A DNA stretch of 64,000 bases from a bacterium (lineage in GTDB: Bacteria; Pseudomonadota; Gammaproteobacteria; UBA6186; Azoamicaceae): assembly GCA_027364575.1 (NCBI GenBank), contig DAHXPC010000001.1:144894-208893 (forward strand), in the 5' to 3' direction. Below the pieces are notes generated by a model. That model did not search any database, had not been told where the DNA came from, and was given only the letters and a program-made list of their open reading frames with translations. How positions within the stretch are numbered: position 1 is the stretch's first letter; each line of letters begins with the position of its first letter. Both the position numbers and the translations under genes were made by a program. Shown here in pieces: positions 37,696 to 47,864 of this stretch.

Positions 37696-39577
37696 CTGCT
37701 AAATCACCTTTACTTTCTAACCATTGGCGTCTATCGGATGCACGCTTTTTGGCCAATAACATATCCATTAAACTATTTGTCCCATCTTCCGGCGCAATGG
37801 TTAATTGCACTAACCGCCGGGTATCAGGCGCCATCGTAGTTTCTCGAAGTTGAATTGGATTCATTTCCCCCAATCCTTTAAACCGTTGTACTGTAATTTT
37901 GGCTTTTGACTTTCCGGCAGCAATTTTATCTAAAACACCCTGTTTTTCTGCATCATCTAAAGCGTAATAAACTTCTTTCCCCATATCAATACGATATAAA
38001 GGGGGCATGGCGACAAATAAATGTCCTGCCTCTACAAGCGGCCTAAAATGTTTCAAAAATAAAGCGCATAAAAGAGTCGCAATATGTTGTCCGTCAGAAT
38101 CCGCATCCGCTAAGATACATATTTTTCCATAGCGAAGTTTATCTAGGTTAGACAAACCGGGATCAACACCAATCGCAACCGCAATATCATGCACTTCTTG
38201 AGAAGATAATACATCCAACGAATCCACTTCCCAGGTATTTAAAATTTTACCTCTGAGTGGCATAACCGCTTGAAATCCACGATCGCGTGCTTGTTTTGCC
38301 GATCCCCCTGCAGATTCCCCTTCCACTAAAAACAATTCACATAAACTTAAGTCTTGTAAACTACAATCCGCTAATTTTCCGGGTAAAGCAGGGCCTTGCG
38401 TAATTTTTTTACGGGCAATCATTTTGCCTGCACGCAAACGTTTTTCAGCATTTTCAATAATACATTGCGCCAGTGTGGTTGCCACCTGAACGTGTTGGTT
38501 TAACCATAAACTAAAGGAGTCTTTTACCACGCCTGCAACAAATGTGGCACATTGCCGAGAAGACAATCGCTCTTTGGTTTGTCCTGAAAATTGGGGTTCC
38601 AGTATTTTAACAGACAACACAAAATTAATTTTCTCCCAAACATCTTCTGGAGCAAGCTTGATCCCTTTGGAAAGCAGATTTCGAAATTCACAAAATTCTC
38701 TTAATGCTTCCAATAAACCTGTGCGAAGTCCGTTAACATGTGTGCCGCCTTGAGCAGTCGGGACTAAATTGACATAACTTTCCTGAAAAGATTCATGACT
38801 GTCTGGCGCCCAAACCACAGCAAAACTGGCGGTCTCTTGATTGCCTTCAAAAGCACCTTCAAACGGCTCTTCCGGTAAAATAACGGTTTTTTCAAGTTGT
38901 TCTAAAAGATAGGTCCGAAGGCCGCCTTGATAACACCATTCATGAACCTCGTCTGTTTGCCGATCTTCAAAATGAACGCTCAAACCTGGGCACAGTACCG
39001 CTTTGGCCTGTAATAAATGTTTTAAAGGCTTGCTTAAGATTTTAGCGGAATCAAAATATTTAGGTTCAGGCCAAAATTTAACGGTGGTTCCCGTTTCATT
39101 TTTAGGCGCTTTATCAATGCTTTTAAGCTTAGTGACGCGCTCGCCCTGCTCAAAAGCCATATGGTAGACTTGACCGTCCCGTTTAACCCATACCTCAAGA
39201 TGTTTAGATAATGCGTTCACAACGGAAACGCCTACCCCATGCAAACCGCCTGAAAATCGATAATCCTTTTGTGAGAATTTGGCACCGGCATGCAGCCGAG
39301 TTAAAATCAACTCAATGCCCGGTACTTTATGCTCAGGATGAATATCGACGGGCATTCCTCGCCCATTATCCGTAACCTCTAATGCGCCATCCGTATGCAA
39401 GATCACCGATAATTGTGTGGCATGCCCACTGATGGCTTCATCCACACTATTATCGATAACTTCCTGCGCCAAATGATTAGGTCGCGTGGTATCGGTATAC
39501 ATCCCAGGGCGTTTTCGCACCGGATCTAGACCGCTTAAAACTTCAATAGACTCAGATGTATAACTCTTTTTTGCCAT
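37688..39577 (-). CDS. parE: DNA topoisomerase IV subunit B
   Basis: ParE is the ATPase subunit of topoisomerase IV. It shows the GHKL nucleotide site ([36 protein letters not shown]) and the TOPRIM segments [17 protein letters not shown] and [15 protein letters not shown]. At 629 residues it matches ParE and not the longer GyrB. It sits directly upstream of parC. DUF374 acyltransferase, folA, thyA and lgt lie on the same strand further upstream. Confidence 0.95.
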   Translation of the reverse strand: MAKKSYTSESIEVLSGLDPVRKRPGMYTDTTRPNHLAQEVIDNSVDEAISGHATQLSVILHTDGALEVTDNGRGMPVDIHPEHKVPGIELILTRLHAGAKFSQKDYRFSGGLHGVGVSVVNALSKHLEVWVKRDGQVYHMAFEQGERVTKLKSIDKAPKNETGTTVKFWPEPKYFDSAKILSKPLKHLLQAKAVLCPGLSVHFEDRQTDEVHEWCYQGGLRTYLLEQLEKTVILPEEPFEGAFEGNQETASFAVVWAPDSHESFQESYVNLVPTAQGGTHVNGLRTGLLEALREFCEFRNLLSKGIKLAPEDVWEKINFVLSVKILEPQFSGQTKERLSSRQCATFVAGVVKDSFSLWLNQHVQVATTLAQCIIENAEKRLRAGKMIARKKITQGPALPGKLADCSLQDLSLCELFLVEGESAGGSAKQARDRGFQAVMPLRGKILNTWEVDSLDVLSSQEVHDIAVAIGVDPGLSNLDKLRYGKICILADADSDGQHIATLLCALFLKHFRPLVEAGHLFVAMPPLYRIDMGKEVYYALDDAEKQGVLDKIAAGKSKAKITVQRFKGLGEMNPIQLRETTMAPDTRRLVQLTIAPEDGTNSLMDMLLAKKRASDRRQWLESKGDLADV

Positions 39578-39615
39578 TCAACTATTCATCCACTTAGATC
39601 TTTTCATTACTCATA

Positions 39616-40263
39616 CTATAATAAAGCGAAAGCTTCTGCCTCTGCTTTTTTAATTTCTGTTTCCAATCTTTGATTGCTTATTTCAAGATCAATCCCCTGA
39701 TCAATATAAATGGGTTCACCAATATAAAAAATAGCTTTAGAAAACGGCTTTGGAATTTCATATTTATCCCAAGCCTTTTCAAAAACCCATTTATGGCTAA
39801 AAGCACTTCCAACCGGAATAATGCCAATCTTAAATTTTTGGGCCATATACGTCATGCCAGGCTTTACTTTATAAATGGGTCCAATGGGTCCATCAATCCC
39901 GAATCCTAAGGAATACCCGTTTTTAATTTTACGCATCATCGCACGAAACGCCTGAACCGTATCTTGCCGCGATGAGCCACGAATAATTTCATAGCCTAAA
40001 TGTATAAGCCAGGTGCTTAATATTTCTCCATCTCTGGAAGGGCTAATTAGTACAGCGCGTTTGGTTTTATGCTGAACCAACTCTACAACCGGAAAAAGTT
40101 GTTTACCATGCCAAAAAGCAAATAAAAATTGTTTTTCTGGTTGATAGCCCTCACTTTTTATAACTTTTACCCGCCATGTTGCCCTTAATATGGATATCGC
40201 AATATAGGCAACATGTCCTAGCAGCCGACTTTTAAAAATTGTCCATTTCTTTTTAGTAAACAC
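39616..40263 (-). CDS. DUF374 lysophospholipid acyltransferase-like protein
   Basis: I chose the GTG at 40263 (216 residues), which overlaps the end of folA by 11 bases. The open frame runs back to 40437, but that part lies inside folA in another frame. The protein has an N-terminal hydrophobic stretch and the DUF374 motifs FAFWHGKQLFPV, SPSRDGEI, RGSSRQDTVQAFRAM, then GIDGPIGPIYKVKPG, where the His of the first block is the likely catalytic residue of the LPLAT-like fold. These proteins transfer acyl chains in the envelope; the substrate is unknown. A start with a strong ribosome site was not found. Confidence 0.8.
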   Translation of the reverse strand: MFTKKKWTIFKSRLLGHVAYIAISILRATWRVKVIKSEGYQPEKQFLFAFWHGKQLFPVVELVQHKTKRAVLISPSRDGEILSTWLIHLGYEIIRGSSRQDTVQAFRAMMRKIKNGYSLGFGIDGPIGPIYKVKPGMTYMAQKFKIGIIPVGSAFSHKWVFEKAWDKYEIPKPFSKAIFYIGEPIYIDQGIDLEISNQRLETEIKKAEAEAFALL

Positions 40264-40729
40264 GTTTATCAAATATTTTTGCTGTAAAATTGTCTTGAAT
40301 TTGTTCAGACACGATTTCCCATTTTTCCCAATCGATGGATGGAAAATACGTATCACCGGTGACTGTTTGGTGTATAAACGATAAATACAATCTATCGGCA
40401 ATGGGTAAAAATGCCTCAAAAATTTGAGAGCCCCCAATCACCATGACTTCTTCACATTCCCCGGCAGCTTTTAATGCAGCGGTCACTGAGTTGACCACCA
40501 CACAAGAAGACGGCACTTGAAAATCTGCACGGGTGCTTACGATAATATTTACACGGTGTGGTAAAGGTTTATGCCCTATAGATTCAAAGGTCTTGCGTCC
40601 CATAATAACAGGCTTGCCTAAAGTTTTATGTTTAAAATACTGTAATTCTTCCGGCAAATGCCAGGGCAGTGCGTTTTTATAACCAATCACACCATTCTCA
40701 CTTAAGGCTGCAATCAAAGCAATTTTCAT
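40253..40729 (-). CDS. folA: Dihydrofolate reductase
   Basis: This enzyme reduces dihydrofolate to tetrahydrofolate using NADPH. It has the ENGVIGYKNALPWHLPEEL segment, with Glu at the position of E. coli Asp27 (Glu is normal in many homologues), then KPVIMGRKTFESIG and EVMVIGGSQIFEAF. The 158-residue length is typical. It follows thyA by three bases, so thymidylate synthesis and folate recycling are in one transcript. The start ATG is clear. Confidence 0.95.
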   Translation of the reverse strand: MKIALIAALSENGVIGYKNALPWHLPEELQYFKHKTLGKPVIMGRKTFESIGHKPLPHRVNIIVSTRADFQVPSSCVVVNSVTAALKAAGECEEVMVIGGSQIFEAFLPIADRLYLSFIHQTVTGDTYFPSIDWEKWEIVSEQIQDNFTAKIFDKRVY

Positions 40730-40732
40730 TTC

Positions 40733-41527
40733 TTATACTGCAATGGGTGCGCTAATTTTAGGATGAGATTGATAATTCACTAAAGTAAAATCCTCATAGT
40801 GAAAATCAAAAATGTCTTTGATCTTTTGGTTTATTTGCATTTCTGGCAATGGGTAAGGCGTGCGTGCTAATTGTTCTTTAGCCTGTTCTAAATGATTTGA
40901 GTAAAGATGTGCATCGCCCAAAGTATGTATAAATTCGCCCAATTGTAAACCAACCACTTGGGCAATCATCATGGTTAATAAGGCATAGGATGCGATATTA
41001 AAAGGAACCCCTAAAAACACATCGGCACTTCGTTGATATAATTGACAGGATAAACGACCATTCGCCACGTAAAATTGAAAAAGACAATGGCAAGGCGGCA
41101 ATGCCATCGCGGAAATTTCAGCCACATTCCAACTGCAAACCATTAACCGTCTGGAATCCGGGTTGGTCTTCAGCATATCGATAATCGCACTTATTTGATC
41201 AATGGTTCCTCCTTTTCCATCGGGCCAGGAACGCCATTGTTTTCCATACACAGGCCCTAAATTTCCATCTTTATCTGCCCATTCATTCCAAATGCTAACC
41301 CCCACTTCATTTAAAGAACGAATGTTGGTGTCCCCGCGCAGAAACCAAAGCAGCTCATGAATAATTGAACGTAAGTGCGCTTTTTTGGTGGTGACTAAAG
41401 GAAATCCTTGATTTAAATCAAAGCGCATTTGATAACCAAATAGGCTTAAGGTGCCAGTCCCTGTCCGATCATGCTTTTGTACACCTTGAGTAAGTATTGC
41501 ATTGATTAAATTCAAATATTGCTGCAT
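40733..41527 (-). CDS. thyA: Thymidylate synthase
   Basis: ThyA methylates dUMP to dTMP with methylene-tetrahydrofolate. I chose the ATG at 41527 (264 residues, the E. coli length), with AGGA 8-11 bases upstream. A longer frame from 41563 would add 12 residues that overlap lgt. The catalytic Cys146 lies in PPCHCLFQF, and the nucleotide-binding [17 protein letters not shown] segment is present. It sits between lgt and folA, the usual gammaproteobacterial order. Confidence 0.95.
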   Translation of the reverse strand: MQQYLNLINAILTQGVQKHDRTGTGTLSLFGYQMRFDLNQGFPLVTTKKAHLRSIIHELLWFLRGDTNIRSLNEVGVSIWNEWADKDGNLGPVYGKQWRSWPDGKGGTIDQISAIIDMLKTNPDSRRLMVCSWNVAEISAMALPPCHCLFQFYVANGRLSCQLYQRSADVFLGVPFNIASYALLTMMIAQVVGLQLGEFIHTLGDAHLYSNHLEQAKEQLARTPYPLPEMQINQKIKDIFDFHYEDFTLVNYQSHPKISAPIAV

Positions 41528-41537
41528 GCTTAAATTC

Positions 41538-42323
41538 CTAATGTTTCTGGTTATGGTGTGCATATCCTAAAATTGCCATGCCCACTAAAATCATGGGTAA
41601 AGAAAGTGCCTGACCCATCGTTACCCAACCGAATGCAAGAAAGCCGTGTGAAAGATCGGGCTCTCGAAAGTATTCCACCGCAAATCGAAAAAGACCATAC
41701 AGAATTAAAAACCATCCTGACAGCATACCTTCGATTCTTGGCTTTCTAGAATAAATCCATAAAATAATGAATAGCACAACGCCTTCTAAAAAAAACTCAT
41801 ATAATTGTGAAGGGTGCCGGGGTAAGGACCCTGCCAGCGGAAATACCTTGCCCCAAAACACATTCGTTACCCGACCCCAAAGCTCCCCGTTAATAAAGTT
41901 GCCAAGACGCCCTAAAGCAAGGCCAATAGGGATAGTCGGAGCCACAAAATCGGTGACTTCAAAAAAGCGGCGCTGATGCACTTTACAAAATATGAAAATA
42001 GCCAGAAAGCCGCCTAATAACCCGCCATGAAAGGAACGACCGGGCTCCCAAAATCGCAGCATTGCCAGGGGATCTTCAATCAATAGATAGGGCTGATAAA
42101 ATACAATAAAGCCCCAAGCGCCGCCAAAAACCACCCCTACAGCGGTATAAAACATCAGATCAATAATCTCATCGCTTTGCCATGTTTTAGCGGGTTGTGT
42201 TCTTCGGCCATAACACAGGCAGTACGTCGCGATAAAACCGAGCAAGTACATAATTCCGTACCAATATACGGTAATGGGGCCCAGTTTTAAGGCGATTGGA
42301 CTAATTTCAGGGTAATTTAGCAT
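41538..42323 (-). CDS. lgt: Prolipoprotein diacylglyceryl transferase
   Basis: Lgt is an inner-membrane enzyme that adds diacylglycerol to the lipobox cysteine of lipoproteins (such as TssJ here). The 261-residue protein has about seven membrane helices and the signature [13 protein letters not shown], then [18 protein letters not shown], and [12 protein letters not shown], including the His-Gly motif needed for activity. It heads the lgt-thyA-folA group. No Lsp or Lnt gene is in the window. Confidence 0.95.
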   Translation of the reverse strand: MLNYPEISPIALKLGPITVYWYGIMYLLGFIATYCLCYGRRTQPAKTWQSDEIIDLMFYTAVGVVFGGAWGFIVFYQPYLLIEDPLAMLRFWEPGRSFHGGLLGGFLAIFIFCKVHQRRFFEVTDFVAPTIPIGLALGRLGNFINGELWGRVTNVFWGKVFPLAGSLPRHPSQLYEFFLEGVVLFIILWIYSRKPRIEGMLSGWFLILYGLFRFAVEYFREPDLSHGFLAFGWVTMGQALSLPMILVGMAILGYAHHNQKH

Positions 42324-42437
42324 GCTTATAAAAATACAAAATTAGGAAATAACGACAAAAGTATATCTTAAAATGGTTTTCTTTTATTGCTGAATTTTAG
42401 CCCGGATAAGAACATTGATTCTATTGTCGAAAAAATG

Positions 42438-42959
42438 TTAACCCTTAAATAAAGAATCCTTTGGATGAATACTAAAATCTCCAAATGAATTCTGCAATAG
42501 GTATGGTGCCAGCTCCCTTAAGGCGGCGCGATAGACTTCTCTTTTAAAAAGCACCACTTGCCGTAACGGAAACCAATAATTCACCCATTGCCAGCCGTCA
42601 AACTCAGGTTTACTGGTCATATCAAAACGAATTTGGCTTTCTGCCGCGTCTAAACGCAACAAGTACCAGATCTGCTTTTGTCCGATACACACCGGCTCTG
42701 TCTTTCGAATCATACGATGGGGAATTCGATACCTTAACCAACGCTGGGTGCGTCCCAAAATTACCACTTCTTCTTTTTTTAAACCGATTTCTTCTTGCAG
42801 CTCTCTAAACAGCGTATCCTCAGGGCCCTCACCTTCATGCATACCCCCTTGGGGAAATTGCCAAGCATCTCTGCCAACTCGCTTTGCCCAAAGCACCTGC
42901 CCGGCATGGTTAGCCAGAATAATCCCAATATTTTGTCTAAATCCATAGGGATCTATCAC
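42438..42959 (-). CDS. rppH: RNA pyrophosphohydrolase (Nudix)
   Basis: RppH removes pyrophosphate from mRNA 5' ends and starts RNA decay. The start is GTG (an upstream AAGGG supports it), giving [17 protein letters not shown], the usual N-terminus. The Nudix box reads [23 protein letters not shown] in outline (residues ~37-59), with all key Glu residues present. The 173-residue length is normal. It stands alone between lgt and the membrane protein at 43089. Confidence 0.92.
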   Translation of the reverse strand: MIDPYGFRQNIGIILANHAGQVLWAKRVGRDAWQFPQGGMHEGEGPEDTLFRELQEEIGLKKEEVVILGRTQRWLRYRIPHRMIRKTEPVCIGQKQIWYLLRLDAAESQIRFDMTSKPEFDGWQWVNYWFPLRQVVLFKREVYRAALRELAPYLLQNSFGDFSIHPKDSLFKG

Positions 42960-43088
42960 GACCTTACCCTTTCAATATTATGCCTGTATATTTTTTCACA
43001 ATAGCCAGTGTATTGGGAAATGTAAACCTAAAGCTTTTATTTTTTTGACTTATCCATTTAACCCAGTTTACTTTCTTTTGTTACAGCG

Positions 43089-44681
43089 TTAGCCGTATCG
43101 TGCACCCGCCGCTTGCTCTTGTCCATATGCCACGGGCGATGGATAGGTGTCTGAAGCATACTCCAGCCGCGCTGGCTTGGCATTCGCATACGCATACGCA
43201 TGTAAGACAGGTGCTGGGCTATAAATCGAATCTCTTAGTTGCGAGTCCAGAAAAGGGATATTGGAAACAGAACTATCGCTAAAGGAAGGAGAGGCAGAAC
43301 GGGGTGATATTTTGTATTCATCTAAAGACACATCTTCCATTTCCGCTGAAAAACGGTCTTCACGGTCTTGTTTTTCTCGGTTAAGGCGTTCTATCTCTTT
43401 TTGTAATGCTTCATTTTTTTGTATTAATTCGGCTTTTTCTTTTGCTTCCAGCACTCTTTCTTCTTCTATACATTTCCGAAGATTAGTCACATTCTCTCCA
43501 CTTTCTAGATCCCACTGCGATCTCAATAATGATGGATAGCCGGCCTCAACCAAGGTTGAAATAATTCTAATTTCCCTAAATGAGGTTCCACCAAATTTAG
43601 AGGTTAAAGCGCCTCCTCCAATAAGACACATGCCCAACGACAAGGTATTCACAATCGCTGCGGGAAGAAGAGAGGTTCCATCGGGTCCTTGAGGCGTTGC
43701 ATATTCTCTATAGGTATCCACACTGATGGTAAGCGTCATGACCAGAATAGAAACATACATCATTACTGTCAAAACTTTCTGAGCATGCTGCGGTTTTAGC
43801 AAAAGCATGAATATTGCTAAAGCTGCGCCCGCACAAGCGGGTATCTCATAATAGGCAGGATTAGGTGTTCTTGAAATAGCCGTTGTAATAGAAGCTTTTG
43901 CATAAACCATTGCCAATGCTTGGCAGAGGGCTTGTATGTACCGACTATGCAACAATGCATTAAACCCACATTCAAGCGTATAAACCCCTATTTTTTGCAA
44001 ACGACCTGTAGCAGCCCAGGCTTCTTTTTGTGATGGAAAAATGCAATTCCACACAGTATAGATTGTTGCCACAATTAATGGCGCAGGTAAAAAATTTCTC
44101 AGCAAATACTGATTGGATACCATGCATTGATCATCACTATTCCAATGATTAGGATCGGCACAATAACGTAAAATGCTTTCACCCAAAATAAAGGGGGCCA
44201 ATGAGCCAAACCCTTCGATAATTGAAATCCATAACCTTTTTGTACGCGCAAAGTTAATGGCAGCCTGTTCCCCATTCCAACGAAAATACTTAAAAACTTT
44301 ATCTGCGTTATGATAGGAAAGAGATAATGTCCCCATGCTTAGTCCAACCACAGCAGATGCAGCACTAATCGATGAAAAGGCAAGTTGTAATCTAGCTCTT
44401 TCCTCAGGCCACAATTTAAAAAATTGTTCCAAAAATAAGTAGACGCCCCCTCCACTCAATAAGGACATTACGATAGGATTTTCTCGATACAGTAAGAATT
44501 TTCTTTCGGAATCCACTCCCCAGCAATCTACATATCGCGTTACGGCCTCTTCTTCATCATGACGCACATAATGCATGTGTTCTTTACGTTCTGTGTGTTC
44601 TACGTAGGGGGAACTTAGCTCATTAGCGGCTATATCTTCCTCTTCACCGTCGCTAAAGAGCCCTTCTGGAGAAACTGCCAT
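43089..44681 (-). CDS. Second multi-membrane-segment protein (paralogue of the left-edge protein)
   Basis: The 530-residue protein starts with a short acidic region (residues ~1-60), then about eight hydrophobic segments (~65-365), then a helical coiled-coil-like stretch rich in Glu, Lys and Arg (~385-440) and a polar tail. Comparison with 1-2001 shows matching order: a Gly-Phe-Gly/Gly-Leu-Ser membrane segment, a PAPLIVATIYTVWNCIFPS block against PVPLGLMISHTLWYSFSP, and then LLHSRYIQALCQAL against LFNSRIYQTGLLNF. I infer a two-member family. Function unknown; a lineage-specific membrane-effector group is possible. Confidence 0.75.
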   Translation of the reverse strand: MAVSPEGLFSDGEEEDIAANELSSPYVEHTERKEHMHYVRHDEEEAVTRYVDCWGVDSERKFLLYRENPIVMSLLSGGGVYLFLEQFFKLWPEERARLQLAFSSISAASAVVGLSMGTLSLSYHNADKVFKYFRWNGEQAAINFARTKRLWISIIEGFGSLAPFILGESILRYCADPNHWNSDDQCMVSNQYLLRNFLPAPLIVATIYTVWNCIFPSQKEAWAATGRLQKIGVYTLECGFNALLHSRYIQALCQALAMVYAKASITTAISRTPNPAYYEIPACAGAALAIFMLLLKPQHAQKVLTVMMYVSILVMTLTISVDTYREYATPQGPDGTSLLPAAIVNTLSLGMCLIGGGALTSKFGGTSFREIRIISTLVEAGYPSLLRSQWDLESGENVTNLRKCIEEERVLEAKEKAELIQKNEALQKEIERLNREKQDREDRFSAEMEDVSLDEYKISPRSASPSFSDSSVSNIPFLDSQLRDSIYSPAPVLHAYAYANAKPARLEYASDTYPSPVAYGQEQAAGARYG

Positions 44682-44736
44682 TTTTATACTCCTTTTTGAT
44701 AATGTCTATGTATTGAATGACGCTACACATACTCCA

Positions 44737-45132
44737 CTAGTCTTCGTCTTCTTCCATATATTCGCTGTAGCTTTCTGCATCTAATAATTCATTGGTTTCT
44801 TCGGGATCAGCGGGATCTATTTTAAATAACCAACCGTCTCCATAAGGATCTGTGCTAACCAAAGCAGGTGCTTCTTCCAGATCTTCATTCACGGCAATAA
44901 TTTTTCCCGAAACCGGGCTATAGATATCTGAGGCAGTCTTGGTGGACTCTATCAAACAGACATCATCTGAAGCATGAATGATGTCGCCGACATCAGGCAG
45001 ATCGACACAAACCACCTCCCCAAGATGGGACTGTGCATAATCGGTGATCCCCACCGTTAAAGTACCATCATCTTCCATTCGCACCCACTCGTGGGTTTGG
45101 GTATAACGTAACTCGCCTGGAACTTTACTCAC
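44737..45132 (-). CDS. gcvH: Glycine cleavage system H protein
   Basis: GcvH carries the lipoyl arm that shuttles the aminomethyl group in glycine cleavage. The start is GTG with GGGGG six bases upstream. The lipoylated lysine is Lys65 in IESTKTASDIYSP, and THEWVRMEDDGTLTVGITDYA is typical. A very acidic C-terminal tail (EYMEEDED) is a small oddity. No gcvT, gcvP or lipoyl ligase gene is next to it, so it is a stand-alone gcvH here. Such copies can also serve as a lipoate carrier. Confidence 0.93.
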   Translation of the reverse strand: MSKVPGELRYTQTHEWVRMEDDGTLTVGITDYAQSHLGEVVCVDLPDVGDIIHASDDVCLIESTKTASDIYSPVSGKIIAVNEDLEEAPALVSTDPYGDGWLFKIDPADPEETNELLDAESYSEYMEEDED

Positions 45133-45328
45133 TTTTTACCCCCTATTAAAATAGTTTTTTCACGGATTTATTGGTCAGATGCTAGAAATAAAGCTTGCAT
45201 TATCGCTATTTTAGAGTCATCTTGGCAAGCGTAATCCTAAATTATCACTTGACCATAGACAGACTATCTACCTTTTGTTAATCTTCTACCGCTTTAGGGG
45301 GTCTTTCCTAAAGGATCTGGGGTATAAA

Positions 45329-46092
45329 ATGCGCGTGACGGCCTATAAAACACATAGAATACTACCTGGGGAACCCTTATTTCCGATTCTTGATCGCTAT
45401 TTACCGGTTATTTCTAACTCTATCATTGTTATTACCTCAAAGATTATTAGCTTATGCCAAAATCAAGTCGTCGCAAAAAATGCAGTGCCCAATAAGTTAA
45501 CCTTAATCCAACAAGAAGCCGATCTATATTTAGAGGGCGATTACTCCAAAAAACATGACATTTTACTAACGATTAAAAATAATATATTGATCCCGACTGC
45601 CGGAATCGATGAGTCCAATGGAAATGGTTACTATATTCTATATCCCAAAGATGTACAGCAAACCGCGGTAGAAATATGGCAATATTTAAAAAATTGTTAT
45701 CCTAGCCAAAAAAGAGGCGTATTAATTACAGACAGCCATACCACCCCTTTGCGTCGAGGGGTAACCGGGATTTCCTTAGGGTGGTGCGGGTTCAAACCCT
45801 TATTTAGTTATGTTGGAAAACCCGATATTTTTGGTGAGCCTTTACGCACCACTGCGATTAATATATTAGACAGCTTAGCCTCAATTGCCGTATTCGAAAT
45901 GGGTGAAGGAGATGAGCAAACCCCTTTAGCGGTTATTGAGGAGGCGCAAAAGATTTTTTTCAAGACTGTCCTCCCAGCCAAGAAGGGATAGAAGCGATAA
46001 GTATCGCTTTACAAGATGATTCATATGCGCCTTTATTAACCAGTGTGAATTGGCAAAAAAAATTAATTAAAGACCCATCGCCTGTCGGATAA
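45329..46092 (+). pseudogene. CofE-like gamma-glutamyl ligase gene with one-base frameshift at T7
   Basis: The protein resembles the F420-0:gamma-glutamyl ligase (CofE) fold found in non-F420 bacteria and often called a folate-related gamma-glutamate ligase. I chose the ATG at 45329; the frame also has a TTG at 45275. The first ~220 residues fit: ITSKIISLCQNQVV, then ESNGNGYYILYPKD, then LITDSHTTPLRRGVTGIS. At the T7 run (45954-45960) the frame turns into PAKKG and stops at 45991. The other frame continues naturally as FQDCPPSQEG, then IEAISIALQDDSYAPLL, then a Trp-containing segment to a TAA at 46090-46092. One T appears to have been lost from a run of eight. The 3' end overlaps the ubiquinone hydroxylase by 26 bases. 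Confidence 0.75.
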
Positions 46093-47260
46093 TTTTTTGT
46101 TTTAGCCAAGGGAATTTATCGATGCCATTTAACCCAATGCTTCTAAAACCTGCTACCCATGATTGCGTTGAGCCAAATAATTTTTTAAAAAAATCCATTG
46201 CGAATAGCGTGGCGGTCACTTGCCCTTTACGCGCTCGCTCAAATTTACGCAAAATCGAATAACACCCAATATCTTCACTTTTCTGTTTTGCATTGGTTAA
46301 GATATTGGATAGCTCAAGTGCATCATACAAACCAAGATTAACACCTTGGCCGGCTAAAGGATGAATGACATGAAGTGCATCCCCCATTAAAACTGCTCTT
46401 TCTTTAATATATTCTTTAGCCTGTAAACGACTGAGCGGGAAACATTCCTTCTGTGAACAGGTTAATATTTTGCCTAAACGATAATCAAAATGATGGGCCA
46501 GTTCTTGATTAAACATTTCTGTGGGGAACGCCATTAATGCTTTGCCTTGTTCAGGCGTGGTGGTCCACACAATAGAGCAAGCTCTTGGCTCATTTAGGGG
46601 TAAAAATGCCAACGGGCCATCCGGCAAAAAACGTTGCCAAGCTGTTTCTTGATGCGGAAATTCTGTCTGTACGGTTGTAACTAAAGCAACTTGCTGATAA
46701 TTCTGTTCAATTGTTTCTATTTGAAGATTTTTTCGTAACCATGAATGTTTGCCATCGGCGCCTACCACTAATTTGGCTTGCAAATTTAGGGCATCAGAAA
46801 GCTGCAAGTTGACATGATCTGGATGAAACTCTATTGCAACCGGGTGCAGACCACTCAATACGGTAATTTCAGAATTCTGCTGACACTTTTTTTGAAGGGC
46901 TTTCAGCATAACGCTGTTTTCAATAATATGGCCAAGGTTAGGTTCAGAAACTTCTCTTGCATCAAACGTAATTTCTCCAAAACCTAAAGCATCCCAAACC
47001 ACCATCTTAGAATAAGGGCTGATTCTGGCTGCGGATATTTCATCCCAAACAGTTAAGTCTTGAAAAATTGCTTGAGATTTTCGAGAAATAGCACTACAGC
47101 GAATGTCAAAAGCACTGTCGTCCCGCGCGGTGGGCATGGGTTGTTTTTCGATGACTGCGACTGAAAAGCCGCTATTGGCATACAAATTAGCAGCGGTTAG
47201 CCCAACCAAACCACCCCCTAAAATAATGACATCAAATTTTTGCATTAAACTGGTTTGCAT
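46067..47260 (-). CDS. FAD-dependent ubiquinone-ring hydroxylase, copy 1
   Basis: This is a UbiH/UbiI/UbiF/Coq6-type flavoprotein that adds a hydroxyl to the ubiquinone ring during aerobic ubiquinone synthesis. It has the dinucleotide motif LGGGLVGLTAANLYA near residue 14, the GADGKHSWLRK site, and the terminal motif GDALHVIHPLAGQGVNLGLYDALEL. At 397 residues it is full length. Which of the three ring positions it acts on is not clear. It is downstream of the HU-like gene, separated by the terminator at 47351, and convergent with the CofE-like gene. Confidence 0.88.
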   Translation of the reverse strand: MQTSLMQKFDVIILGGGLVGLTAANLYANSGFSVAVIEKQPMPTARDDSAFDIRCSAISRKSQAIFQDLTVWDEISAARISPYSKMVVWDALGFGEITFDAREVSEPNLGHIIENSVMLKALQKKCQQNSEITVLSGLHPVAIEFHPDHVNLQLSDALNLQAKLVVGADGKHSWLRKNLQIETIEQNYQQVALVTTVQTEFPHQETAWQRFLPDGPLAFLPLNEPRACSIVWTTTPEQGKALMAFPTEMFNQELAHHFDYRLGKILTCSQKECFPLSRLQAKEYIKERAVLMGDALHVIHPLAGQGVNLGLYDALELSNILTNAKQKSEDIGCYSILRKFERARKGQVTATLFAMDFFKKLFGSTQSWVAGFRSIGLNGIDKFPWLKQKIIRQAMGL

Positions 47261-47350
47261 ATCTTCATTATGAACCTATAACTAGCTTACTAACCTGCAG
47301 GATTTTGTCTGAACGAGGCGGGGGGATTAAAAATGGGCGTAAACAGCAAT

Positions 47351-47379
47351 AAAAGCGCCAAGCTTGGCTCGGCGCTTTT
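47351..47379. terminator. Strong bidirectional terminator
   Basis: AAAAGCGCCAAGC pairs with GCTCGGCGCTTTT (13-base stem, one mismatch) around a three-base TTG loop. T-runs flank both sides, so it works on either strand. It lies just after the HU-like gene (minus strand) and upstream of the ubiquinone hydroxylase. Confidence 0.85.
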
Positions 47380-47390
47380 ATTGGACCTCG

Positions 47391-47864
47391 TTATTCCAAC
47401 TCGGTTTTAAATTTTTTCAAAGCTTTAATCTTAATCACTTTACGTGCAGGTTTTGGCTTAATGGTGATTTCTTCTCCTGTAAATGGATTACGGCCTTGTC
47501 TGGCTTTAGTCGCAGGCTTAGTAACAGAAGTAATCTTCAAAACACCTGGCAAAGTAAATTGGCCTGGGCCATTTTTAGCCAAATGAACCTTAGCAATCGC
47601 TTTAAGGCTTTCTAATACGCTTTTCACTTCATTTTTAGAAAGAGCACTTTGTTCTGCTAATACGGTAATAAATTCGCTTTGCTTAAATGCAGTTTTTGGT
47701 ACAGTCAGTTTAGGAATTTTATGCACAACAGGCTTAGCCTTTGCAACGGGCGCTGGACGCGATTTTTGCACAGTTTTTGTGCTTTTTGTCGTTTTCACTG
47801 CAGCTTTAGCTTTAGCCACAGGCTTGGATTTAACCACTTTACCCTTTTTCTTAGTCATTGACAT
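47391..47864 (-). CDS. HU-family DNA-binding protein with long lysine-rich N-terminal tail
   Basis: The core (residues ~58-150) matches the HU/IHF fold: FKQSEFITVLAEQSALSKNEV, then GPGQFTLPGVLKITSV, then ARQGRNPFTGEEITIKPK, where the GRNPxTGE arm grips DNA. The first ~55 residues are Lys/Ala/Val/Pro rich and resemble a histone H1-like tail. This layout is known in some intracellular bacteria, where such proteins compact the chromosome. GGAG lies seven bases before the ATG. Confidence 0.88.
   Translation of the reverse strand: MSMTKKKGKVVKSKPVAKAKAAVKTTKSTKTVQKSRPAPVAKAKPVVHKIPKLTVPKTAFKQSEFITVLAEQSALSKNEVKSVLESLKAIAKVHLAKNGPGQFTLPGVLKITSVTKPATKARQGRNPFTGEEITIKPKPARKVIKIKALKKFKTELE

Noticed and set aside
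40264..40437. Longer N-terminus for the DUF374 protein
   Set aside because: It would overlap folA by 185 bases and adds no family-like sequence.
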